Position numbers and translations under genes: made by a program
Assembly: GCA_963788055.1 (NCBI GenBank)
Contig: CAWBFA010000002.1
Coordinates: 62,001 to 126,000, forward strand
Reading direction: 5' to 3'
Source of the DNA: JACCTU01 sp963788055
GTDB taxonomy: Bacteria > Actinomycetota > Thermoleophilia > Gaiellales > Gaiellaceae
Length of the DNA stretch: 64,000 bases
Notes under the pieces: generated by a model
The model's database searches: none
The model's input: only the letters and a program-made list of their open reading frames with translations
Told to the model about the DNA's origin: nothing
Shown here: piece by piece, positions 58,519 through 64,000 of the stretch
Numbering within the stretch: the first letter of the stretch is position 1
How the letters are laid out: every line of letters begins with the position of its first letter

Positions 58519-58660
58519 AGGGTTTGGCGAAACAGGCGCTGTGCCGCCGGGCCGCGCGATGCGGCGTCCTCAGTCCGCCCGTATCCACGGATACGAACGC
58601 TCTGCGTCCTTGCCTCGCACCACCCATCGCACCCCCGACGAGGCCCGTCCGCCAAACCCT
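58519..58660. repeat. Structured repeat, family 2, copy 2
   Basis: Perfect 11-bp outer arms AGGGTTTGGCG (58519-58529) and CGCCAAACCCT (58650-58660) enclose a core (~58554-58619) that matches the accC-upstream copy almost base for base. Its central hairpin reads CGTATCC AC GGATACG, whereas copy 1 has a different but equally self-complementary stem. It fills the gap between two convergent genes, each stop codon touching one arm. Confidence 0.65.
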
Positions 58661-59516
58661 AGCCTAAGAGGCCCGCGACCGACCAGTAGGAGATCGCAAC
58701 GCTTGCGACCCCGACCGCGACGACGCCGGCGATCCCCGCAATCCCCGGCCGTCCGTACGCGGCGTGCGCTCGGCCGAGGCGGGAGAGCGCGAGCGCCGAA
58801 AGCGCACCGCCGACGAGCCCGCCGAGGTGACCGCCGATCGAGATCCCCGGGATCGCGAACGTGAACGCGAGGTTGAGCACGATGATCATGAGCGCGCCGC
58901 CACCGAGCACGTAGTTGCGCTGGCGCTCGAAGACGAACGCGGCGCCGAGGATCCCGAACAACGCGCCCGACGCCCCGACGGTGACCTGTCCGGGGTTCGT
59001 CAGCAGGAGCGCGCCGGCCGCGCCGGACAGCCCGGACACGAAATAGATGAGCGCGTAGCGCGCGCGGCCGATCGCCTGCTCGACCGGAGCGCCGATCCAC
59101 CACAGGAAGAGCATGTTCAACCCGAGGTGGATCACGCTGGCGTGGAGGAACATCGAGGTGAACAGGCGCCACCACTCCCCGTCGGCGACGAGGTAGCCGT
59201 TCAGCGCGCCGTTGCGGAAGGGGTACCCGTCCGGGTCGGTCAGGGTGCCACCGCTGCCGACCTGCCAGAGGAAGACGAGCACGTTGATGCCGATCAGGAT
59301 CTTGGTCACGAGCGCGCCCTCGCCGCCGACGCTGAAGCTGCGCGCGCCCTGGACGACCCGTGCAGCTCCGGTCGCCACGCCCGCGTGCTCGGCACACTTG
59401 ATCCCGACCGGCGTGAAGACCATGCAGTCCGGGCACAGCCCGCGGCCGCAGTGGGCGCAGGAGACACCCGTCTCGCGGTTCGGGTGGCGGTAGCAGGTGA
59501 GGGCAGTCGTCGCCAT
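58659..59516 (-). CDS. Rhomboid family intramembrane serine protease with N-terminal zinc finger
   Basis: A 285-residue protein. Residues 8-45 form a B-box-like Cys/His zinc finger (CYRHPNRETGVSCAHCGRGLCPDCM ... CAEH). About seven membrane helices follow. Catalytic Ser183 lies in TVGASGALFGILGA and catalytic His230 in GISIGGHLGGLVGGAL; WWRLFTSMFLHASVIHLGLNMLFLWWIG is the conserved loop 1/TM2 region. Rhomboids cleave transmembrane substrates within the bilayer; targets are unknown. The zinc finger, probably cytoplasmic, may select substrates or bind a partner. It is convergent with the ppdK transcript and divergent from comB with 19 nt between starts. Confidence 0.93.
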   Translation of the reverse strand: MATTALTCYRHPNRETGVSCAHCGRGLCPDCMVFTPVGIKCAEHAGVATGAARVVQGARSFSVGGEGALVTKILIGINVLVFLWQVGSGGTLTDPDGYPFRNGALNGYLVADGEWWRLFTSMFLHASVIHLGLNMLFLWWIGAPVEQAIGRARYALIYFVSGLSGAAGALLLTNPGQVTVGASGALFGILGAAFVFERQRNYVLGGGALMIIVLNLAFTFAIPGISIGGHLGGLVGGALSALALSRLGRAHAAYGRPGIAGIAGVVAVGVASVAISYWSVAGLLG

Positions 59517-59523
59517 CGATGGC

Positions 59524-59529
59524 TAGCGT
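59524..59529 (+). promoter_or_regulatory. Candidate -10 (TAGCGT) for leaderless comB
   Basis: TAGCGT ends 6 nt before GTG 59536 within the 19-nt divergent spacer shared with the rhomboid gene; no Shine-Dalgarno sequence is present. Confidence 0.45.
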
Positions 59530-59535
59530 AGCCAC

Positions 59536-60216
59536 GTGCGTATTAACGTCGCCTTCACGCCGTCCGAGGCGGCTTCGGCTCCTGTTGGGATCGTAGTCGA
59601 CGTCCTCCGCGCGACCTCGACGATCGCGCAGGCACTCGCAAGCGGGTGGCCGCGCGTCCTCAGCGCGCCCGGAGTCGAGGAAGCCAGGGCGGTGCGTGAG
59701 CAGCTCGGGGAGGGGCTGCTCGGCGGCGAGCGCAACGCCGAGCGCATCGAGGGCTTCGACGTCGGCGCCTCTCCGCGGGAGTTCCTCGACGGCGGCGACG
59801 TCCCGCTGATCTTCTCGACGACGAACGGGACGCGCGCCATCCTCACCGCCGCCTCGAGCTGCGAGCGCGTCTATCTCGGAAGCCTGTTGAACCTCGACAC
59901 CGTCGCCGCGGCGGCGCGCGAGAGCGGCGAGGACGTCGCGATCGTCTGCGCGGGGTTCAAGGGAACGTTCGCGCTCGACGACGCGTACTGCGCGGGGCGG
60001 ATCGTCGAGCTGCTGGAAGGCGACCGGAACGACGCCGCAAAGGCGTCGGAGCTCGTCGCGCGCTCGTTCGCCGACCCGTACGAGGGTCTGACTGCGCGGA
60101 CCTATGGGCCGCCCGGGCTGGAGGAGGACATCCGCTTTTGCGCGCGGGAGAACGTCCTCGACGTCGTGCCGCGCTTCACGCGGATGGTCGGTCCAGCGGC
60201 GGAGATCACGCTCTAG
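59536..60216 (+). CDS. comB: 2-phosphosulfolactate phosphatase family (ComB)
   Basis: A 226-residue member of the ComB family, named for the coenzyme M pathway phosphatase of methanogens. It shows VGIVVDVLRATSTIAQALASGWPRVL, LLGGERNAERIEGFDVGASPREF, IFSTTNGTRAI, VYLGSLLNLDTVAAAA, and VCAGFKGTFALDDAYCAGRIVELL: acidic and Gly-rich motifs for Mg2+ and phosphate. No other coenzyme M genes are nearby, so in this bacterium the true phosphorylated substrate may differ. GTG 59536 is supported by the TAGCGT hexamer 6 nt upstream. Confidence 0.88.
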   Translation: MRINVAFTPSEAASAPVGIVVDVLRATSTIAQALASGWPRVLSAPGVEEARAVREQLGEGLLGGERNAERIEGFDVGASPREFLDGGDVPLIFSTTNGTRAILTAASSCERVYLGSLLNLDTVAAAARESGEDVAIVCAGFKGTFALDDAYCAGRIVELLEGDRNDAAKASELVARSFADPYEGLTARTYGPPGLEEDIRFCARENVLDVVPRFTRMVGPAAEITL

Positions 60217-60296
60217 CTGGCTGCGCAGGTCACGAATCCGCTTGCGCGGATCCGCGACGCGCGAAGACCCCTAAAGGCGGCCGCTTTCGCGGCCGC
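60211..60296 (+). repeat. Double-hairpin repeat, family 1, copy E1
   Basis: First of two identical 86-bp units. Contains the comB stop in CTCTAGCTGG, then CACGAATCCGC / GCGGATCCGCG, ACCCCTAAA, and GGCGGCCGC TTTC GCGGCCGCC (perfect 9-bp stem with a 4-nt loop). Confidence 0.9.
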
Positions 60297-60382
60297 CTCT
60301 AGCTGGCTGCGCAGGTCACGAATCCGCTTGCGCGGATCCGCGACGCGCGAAGACCCCTAAAGGCGGCCGCTTTCGCGGCCGC
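60297..60382 (+). repeat. Double-hairpin repeat, family 1, copy E2
   Basis: Exact tandem duplicate of E1 with an 86-nt period. The TAG that serves as the comB stop in E1 is here non-coding. The tail TGTCGCAGCGA follows, as in copy C. The remaining gap to the next gene holds only the short relic below. Confidence 0.9.
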
Positions 60383-60417
60383 TGTCGCAGCGACTCCAGA
60401 TCAAGCCTCTAGCTGTC

Positions 60418-60480
60418 CTAGAGTTCGCTCCAGCGGGCTAGCAGCCAGTCCTCGACGACCTCGATCTGCGAGGCACGGCT
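60418..60480 (-). pseudogene. Possible 3' coding relic
   Basis: On the minus strand the last ~20 codons before TAG 60418 read SRASQIEVVEDWLLARWSEL, a helix-like C-terminal segment that is out of frame with the upstream cupin and has no start. It could be the tail of a lost gene or of an alternative cupin C terminus. Weak evidence. Confidence 0.2.
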
Positions 60481-60481
60481 G

Positions 60482-60829
60482 TTAGCCCCCTTCGAGCCGG
60501 AGGTCGAAGCCCGCGGGAGCGTGGACGTTGACCATCCGGACGACGGCGTCGCCGCGGTTCGCGAAGGTGTGCGGGACGCCCGGGGGGACGAGGACGAACG
60601 TGCCCGGCCCTGCGACGACGTCGTCGTCGTCGACGGTGAAGGTCAGCTCGCCCTCGAGCACGTAGAACGCGTCGTCCTCGGCCTCGTGAGCGTGCGGCTC
60701 CGGCCCCTCGCGGCGCGGCTGGATGGTGATCAGGGCCAGGTTGAACCGAGGCGTGTCCGAGCTGCGTGCGAGAAACTCGACGTTCCCGACTCTCCGCCCC
60801 TCGCCTGCCGGCACCACGATCGCGCGCAT
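60482..60829 (-). CDS. Cupin-domain protein
   Basis: A 115-residue single cupin. Motif 1 is complete: IQPRREGPEPHAHEAEDDAFYVLEGELTF with G(X)5HXH(X)3,4E(X)6G spacing and thus a metal site. Motif 2 is PGTFVLVPPGVPHTFANRGDAVVRMVNVHAP with the fourth His. It resembles the bicupin at the window end in its PPGVxHTF and NxHAPxGFD segments, suggesting a shared family. The substrate is unknown. Its upstream neighbour on the same strand, an oxidoreductase, begins after 16 nt, so the two may be co-transcribed. Confidence 0.88.
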   Translation of the reverse strand: MRAIVVPAGEGRRVGNVEFLARSSDTPRFNLALITIQPRREGPEPHAHEAEDDAFYVLEGELTFTVDDDDVVAGPGTFVLVPPGVPHTFANRGDAVVRMVNVHAPAGFDLRLEGG

Positions 60830-60845
60830 CGCTCGAGCGTAAGCG

Positions 60846-61763
60846 CTACGCGATCGTCACGCTGAGCTTGCCTTGCGTGTGGGTCGTCGGCAGCGCCTCG
60901 AGCGCTTCGCCTGCCCGGTCGAGCTCGTAGCTTCGCTGGAGCGAGACCTGAAGCGTTCCGCTGTCGAGGAGCTCGGCGAGTCGCAGCAGTCCGGCCGGCG
61001 TCGGTTGGGCCACGACGTTGAAGCGTCCGGGTCCGTCGCCTGCCGCGCCGATCGTCGAAGCCAGCCGTCCGCCTTCGGAGAGCAACGAGGTATCGGGCTC
61101 GGGCGAGACGACGTCGAGCACGGCGTCGACGCCGTCCGGATGGGATGCGCGGACGGCTGCGGCGACGTCTGCGTTCCGGTCGGTCAGCTCGCTGACGCCG
61201 AGCCCGCGTAGGTAGTCGTGGTCCTCGGGAAGCGCAGGTGCGATCACGTTCGCCCCGGTATCGGCGGCGAGCTGCACGAAGAAGCTGCCCACCCCGCCGG
61301 GGGCGCCGACGACGAGCACGGTTTCGCCGGCTGCAGGCGCGAGCGCGTCGAAGGCTGCGAGTGCGGAGATCGCCGCGAGCGGGACGGCGCCGGCATGCGC
61401 GAAGTCCAGGCGCGGCTTCTGCGCGACGATGTCTTCGGAGATCGTGATCAGCTCCGCCCAGCTACCGTCGTGCACGGCCGGGTCGGCGTGAAGCACGAAG
61501 CCGAAGACCTCGTCGCCGGCACGGTAGCCGCTGACGTCGGAGCCGACCTGCTCGACGACGCCGGCGAAGTCGCGGCCGAGCGTGACGGGGAACTCGTGCT
61601 CGGCCATCTCCTTCATCGCGCCGGCCGCCATGAAGACGTCGACCGGGTTGACGGAGGAGGCGTGCACGCGCACGAGGAGCTCGTCGTCGCCGACGTCGGG
61701 CTCTGGGATGTCGTCCCGCAGGCCGGGCCGAGCGCCGAAGCGGTCGAGGGTGAAGGCTCGCAT
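60846..61763 (-). CDS. NADP-dependent zinc-type alcohol dehydrogenase / quinone oxidoreductase family
   Basis: A 305-residue MDR-superfamily oxidoreductase without a structural zinc lobe: VRVHASSVNPVDVFMAAGAM, TLGRDFAGVVEQVGSDVSGYRAGDEVFGF, and the nucleotide motif VLVVGAPGGVGSFFVQLAADTGANVI. The lack of zinc-ligand Cys/His places it with NADPH:quinone oxidoreductases or enoyl reductases. A Shine-Dalgarno GGAAAGGA lies before ATG 61763. A longer open frame upstream crosses the imuB promoter and is not used. It is divergent from imuB. Confidence 0.9.
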   Translation of the reverse strand: MRAFTLDRFGARPGLRDDIPEPDVGDDELLVRVHASSVNPVDVFMAAGAMKEMAEHEFPVTLGRDFAGVVEQVGSDVSGYRAGDEVFGFVLHADPAVHDGSWAELITISEDIVAQKPRLDFAHAGAVPLAAISALAAFDALAPAAGETVLVVGAPGGVGSFFVQLAADTGANVIAPALPEDHDYLRGLGVSELTDRNADVAAAVRASHPDGVDAVLDVVSPEPDTSLLSEGGRLASTIGAAGDGPGRFNVVAQPTPAGLLRLAELLDSGTLQVSLQRSYELDRAGEALEALPTTHTQGKLSVTIA

Positions 61764-61807
61764 CGCTGTCCTTTCCGTTCTCGGTGGTCTGGAGTTACTT
61801 CCCCCTC

Positions 61808-61836
61808 TTGACACCGAACGTGTGTTCGTGTAGAAC
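61808..61836 (+). promoter_or_regulatory. imuB promoter with embedded LexA (SOS) box
   Basis: -35 TTGACA (61808-61813), 17-nt spacer, -10 TAGAAC (61831-61836). The spacer holds CGAAC GTGT GTTCG (61815-61828), a perfect palindrome of the actinobacterial GAACNNNNGTTC LexA type. A second, imperfect GAAC...GTTCG pair overlaps the -10 (61833-61845). LexA bound here would block RNA polymerase. The -10 ends 10 nt before the ATG, so the leader is very short or absent. Confidence 0.85.
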
Positions 61837-61846
61837 AGACGTTCGC

Positions 61847-63031
61847 ATGATCGCCTGCCTCGCCATCCCGGGCTTCTCCTTGCGGGCGGCGCTGCGGTCC
61901 AGGCCCTCGCTCGCGACCGCTCCTGCAGCCCTCGCACCTCCCGCCGGCGAGGAGCCGCTGCTCGGCCCTGTGACGGCCGTAGCGGAGGCGGAGGGGGTCA
62001 AGCCCGGGATGCGGCTGGGCGAGGCGCTCGCGATGTGCCCGCGGCTCGTGCTCGTCGAGGAAGACCCTTCCGCGGCCGAGCAGGCTTGGGAGGGGATCCT
62101 GCTCCGGCTCGAGGACTCGGGGTTCTCGGTCGAGTCGGCCGAGCCCGGGTGCGCGTACTTCGAGACGCGGGGGGTCGAGCGGCTCTACGGGGGGCTCGAG
62201 GAGGCGCTGAAGCGGGCGCTCGCGTCCGCCGGCTCCGGGTGGGACGCACGAATCGGCGCGGCCGAGCGGCGTTTCGCCGCCCTCGCCGCAGCGAACGTCG
62301 CCCGCGCAGGGCAGGCGCTCGTCGTCTCCGACGAGCAGATGCCGGATTTCCTGGCGCCGTTGCCGCTGTCGCTGTTGCCGCTCGATGCGCGCCGCCAGCT
62401 CGAGCTTCGCGAGCTCGGGGTCAAACGATTGGGTGAGCTTGCCGGGCTCCCCAGAGCTGCCGTAGCTGAACGACTGGGGCCGGACGGCCGGCGTGCCTGG
62501 AGCCTGGCGAGAGGGGGCGCGGTGGGTCGGGTGCTGGGGCGGCGCCCGCCCGCCGAGCTCTACGAGGAGCTCGAGTTCCCGGAAGCGGTCGGGAACGAGC
62601 TCACCCTGCGGCGCGCGTTCGGCGCGCTGCTCGACCGGCTGCTCGAGCGGAAGGAGCGCGATGGACGGTTCGTGCGCAAGGCCGCGGTCTCGGCGCGGCT
62701 CGTGGGCGGAGGCTCGTGGCGGCGGACGGTCACGATGCGAGACCCGACGGCCGAGCGCGACCGCCTGCGCCACGCCCTCGGGCCGAAGCTCGCCGAGCTG
62801 CCGGCGCCGGTCGTCTCGCTCCGGCTCGAGCTCGTCGAGCTGAGCGAGTCCCACGGGCAGCAGCTGGAGCTCGTGCAAACCGCGGGAGCGGAGCTACAGA
62901 GCAGGTTGAGCGAGGGCCTGCGTCAGGTGCGTGCGAGCACCGGCTCGGGCTCGGTTGCGTCGGTGGTGGAAGTGGCGCCGTGGTCGCGGATCCCGGAAGC
63001 CCGGGCGCTGTTCATACCTCGCGACGACTGA
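61847..63031 (+). CDS. imuB: ImuB-like Y-family polymerase homologue
   Basis: A 394-residue protein with the Y-family polymerase layout and an HhH-like middle (LRELGVKRLGELAGLPRAAVAERLGPDGRRAWSLARGG). The active-site carboxylates are missing. The N terminus reads MIACLAIPGFSL where polymerases have a DxDxF motif, and SAEPGCAYFETRGVERLYGG replaces the catalytic Asp-Glu. This inactive form is the hallmark of ImuB, which links the beta clamp to DnaE2 in SOS mutagenesis. The SOS box and promoter upstream agree. DnaE2 and ImuA are not in the window. ATG 61847 lies 10 nt from the -10. Confidence 0.9.
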   Translation: MIACLAIPGFSLRAALRSRPSLATAPAALAPPAGEEPLLGPVTAVAEAEGVKPGMRLGEALAMCPRLVLVEEDPSAAEQAWEGILLRLEDSGFSVESAEPGCAYFETRGVERLYGGLEEALKRALASAGSGWDARIGAAERRFAALAAANVARAGQALVVSDEQMPDFLAPLPLSLLPLDARRQLELRELGVKRLGELAGLPRAAVAERLGPDGRRAWSLARGGAVGRVLGRRPPAELYEELEFPEAVGNELTLRRAFGALLDRLLERKERDGRFVRKAAVSARLVGGGSWRRTVTMRDPTAERDRLRHALGPKLAELPAPVVSLRLELVELSESHGQQLELVQTAGAELQSRLSEGLRQVRASTGSGSVASVVEVAPWSRIPEARALFIPRDD

Positions 63032-63258
63032 ACGAGCCGCAATCGGCGCTCGTCGAGGCACGATTCGACGGGACGCCGCGGCTCGTGAACCGTCAAGGGG
63101 TTGCACTCGTCCGCGAGGAGTGGCGCGTGGTCGACCGGTGGTGGACCGAGGAGCCCGTTCAGCGGCGCTACTTCGAGCTCGTGCTCGAGTCGGGGCAGAA
63201 CGTCGTCGTGTTCCGCGACGAGGAGCGGGGCGGATGGTTCAGCCAGCGAGGGGCTTAA
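63028..63258 (+). CDS. DUF6504-like small protein following imuB
   Basis: A 76-residue protein (NEPQSALVEARFDGTPRLVNRQG, then EEWRVVDRWWTEEPVQRRYFELVLESGQNVVVFRDEERGGWFSQRG). The pattern of a beta-rich domain with WRVVDRWW and a central YFELVLE strand resembles DUF6504, which accompanies imuB in actinobacteria. The only start at the expected place is CTG 63028, overlapping the imuB stop (CTGA); an in-frame GTG occurs later but would remove the first strands. CTG starts are rare, so the start is uncertain, though position and reading frame are sound. Confidence 0.65.
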   Translation: MNEPQSALVEARFDGTPRLVNRQGVALVREEWRVVDRWWTEEPVQRRYFELVLESGQNVVVFRDEERGGWFSQRGA

Positions 63259-63329
63259 CCAGGAACGGCGAAGGCGAGCGCGGTCGCGACCACGAACAGG
63301 GTCGCCATGATCGTTGCGAGCAGGGCCAT
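63255..63329 (-). CDS. 24-residue membrane peptide
   Basis: From ATG 63329 to TAA 63255 the frame encodes a 24-residue peptide, MALLATIMATLFVVATALAF followed by AVPG: a single perfect membrane helix. A good Shine-Dalgarno (GAGGAG) lies 7 nt upstream, notable where many genes lack one. The stop overlaps the convergent DUF6504-like gene stop. The gene lies 36 nt downstream of the bicupin stop on the same strand. Either a small membrane-active peptide or a chance reading; the ribosome site favours real translation. Confidence 0.55.
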   Translation of the reverse strand: MALLATIMATLFVVATALAFAVPG

Positions 63330-63365
63330 CGGTGCTCCTCTTTCGTTGGGAACGTCGTCAGCCCT

Positions 63366-64000
63366 TCAACGCAGAATGCGCTCGGCGAGATTCGGTTCCT
63401 CCGCTTCGTAGACGTCGAAGGACTCGAGAAAGCGAGCTCCGTGCTCTCCGGCGTGCGAGCGTCGGAGGTACTCGTCGAAGCGCAGCCCCGGCGCATGCAG
63501 GTTGAGGAAACGGACCCGCTCCTCGCCGGCGTTTCGGAACGTGTGCACGACACCGGGAGGTGCCGCGACGAAGGCGCCCTGCTCGGCGAGCTGCCGCTCG
63601 CCGTCGAGGTCGAACTCCAGCGCGCCGTTCAGGACGTAGAAGGCGTCCACGTGCTGCCTGTGCAGGTGGGCGCTCGGCCCGACCCAGCCCGGCCCGATGT
63701 CGAACTCGAACAGGCAGAGCTCGGGGAGCGCCGCCTTGCTCCGGATCGTGTGGTTCTCGCCTTCGAACGCCTCGCCTTCTCCCGGGAGCACAACGAGCGG
63801 GTCGCCGCTCGCGTCGGGCGGAGGATCGAAGCTGTCGATCTCCTCGTCGTCGGTGCTCCCGCGCAGCCGGTTCGTCCACGCTTTGCCCGGCGCGTGGATG
63901 TTCACGTAGCGCGCTCCCTTCGAGACGAACCAGTGGACGACGCCGGCGGGGGCGAGGCCGAAGCCTCCCGGAGGAAGCGGTGCATCCGCGAACGTGAACT
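63366..64000 (-). CDS. Bicupin protein, 5' end outside window
   Basis: The frame is open to the window edge, giving at least 211 residues. The visible N-terminal part (FTFADAPLPPGGFGLAPAGVVHWFVSKGARYVNIHAPGKAW) is the second half of a first cupin. A complete second cupin follows: GPSAHLHRQHVDAFYVLNGALEF (HxH and later Glu/Gly motif 1) and GAFVAAPPGVVHTFRNAGEERVRFLNLHAPGLRFDEYL (motif 2). A C-terminal tail follows. Bicupins include oxalate decarboxylase-like and quercetinase-like enzymes; no assignment is made. The internal GTG 63905 should not be taken as the start because similarity continues upstream. Confidence 0.85.
   Translation of the reverse strand, partial: FTFADAPLPPGGFGLAPAGVVHWFVSKGARYVNIHAPGKAWTNRLRGSTDDEEIDSFDPPPDASGDPLVVLPGEGEAFEGENHTIRSKAALPELCLFEFDIGPGWVGPSAHLHRQHVDAFYVLNGALEFDLDGERQLAEQGAFVAAPPGVVHTFRNAGEERVRFLNLHAPGLRFDEYLRRSHAGEHGARFLESFDVYEAEEPNLAERILR

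Noticed and set aside
60211..60382. CRISPR-like tandem repeat
   Set aside because: Two identical 86-bp units abut directly with no spacers, and each contains two hairpins; single copies occur elsewhere. No cas gene is present.
61764..61937. Longer oxidoreductase start upstream of 61763
   Set aside because: The extension would cross the imuB promoter and the start of imuB. ATG 61763 has a good Shine-Dalgarno and the family N terminus.
62716..63027. Upstream extension of the DUF6504-like frame
   Set aside because: It overlaps imuB in another frame and has shadow composition.

Overview
The window reads as chromosomal housekeeping DNA from a very GC-rich actinobacterium (about 70% G+C by eye). 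It has GTG and TTG starts, many 1-4 nt stop/start overlaps, an Asp23/Gls24 protein, a SteA/SteB pair, a RsbW/SigB-type pair, an ImuB with an actinobacterial SOS box and a shikimate kinase-dehydroquinate synthase fusion. Gene order (accC-asp23-nusB-ispA, tlyA-nadK-recN-steA-steB-pyrG, alaS-ruvX-mltG-aro) and the odd MnmA and BCCP fusions suggest Thermoleophilia (Gaiellales/Solirubrobacterales-like). This placement is an inference. No phage, IS element, CRISPR array, rRNA or tRNA was recognised.

Layout. 0-3 kb: histidine breakdown (hutU partial, hutI). 3-7 kb: metallo-hydrolase, hisS, frameshifted aspS. 7-12 kb: envelope-type coiled-coil and membrane proteins, RlpA-like protein, mnmA, a degenerate anti-sigma factor and its sigma factor. 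12-22.5 kb: alaS-ruvX-mltG-aroE, a decayed response regulator, then aroC-aroKB-aroQ-peptidase-efp-2H phosphoesterase. 22.5-28 kb: carboxyltransferase-like/BCCP fusion, accC, asp23, nusB, prenyl synthase. 28-39 kb: MMPL transporter (minus), then tlyA-nadK-recN-steA-SRPBCC-steB-GT-pyrG. 39-47 kb: peptidase, DUF3866, aldo/keto reductase, ald, deoB, broken deoA and mutM, glutaredoxin. 47-55 kb: recO, esterase, glyS, a MprAB-like two-component pair divergent from an HtrA protease, and the PPDK regulator. 55-64 kb: ppdK, rhomboid, comB, cupins, imuB and a partial bicupin.

Two families of structured intergenic repeats stand out. Family 1 (six copies at five loci) is an 80-100 bp double-hairpin element that starts at the TAG stop codon of the upstream gene. 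Family 2 (two copies) has a conserved core of about 75 nt, flanked by arms that pair in each copy although their sequences differ. One copy supplies the Shine-Dalgarno sequence and start codon of accC. A second theme is leaderless transcription: many genes without a Shine-Dalgarno sequence have a TANNNT hexamer ending 6-8 nt before the start codon.

Frameshifts are concentrated at 45.1-47.1 kb (deoA, mutM and probably the glutaredoxin start), with one more in aspS. Because aspS is essential, these may be consensus errors. The response-regulator relic at 16.9-17.2 kb looks like real decay because its receiver domain is also missing.
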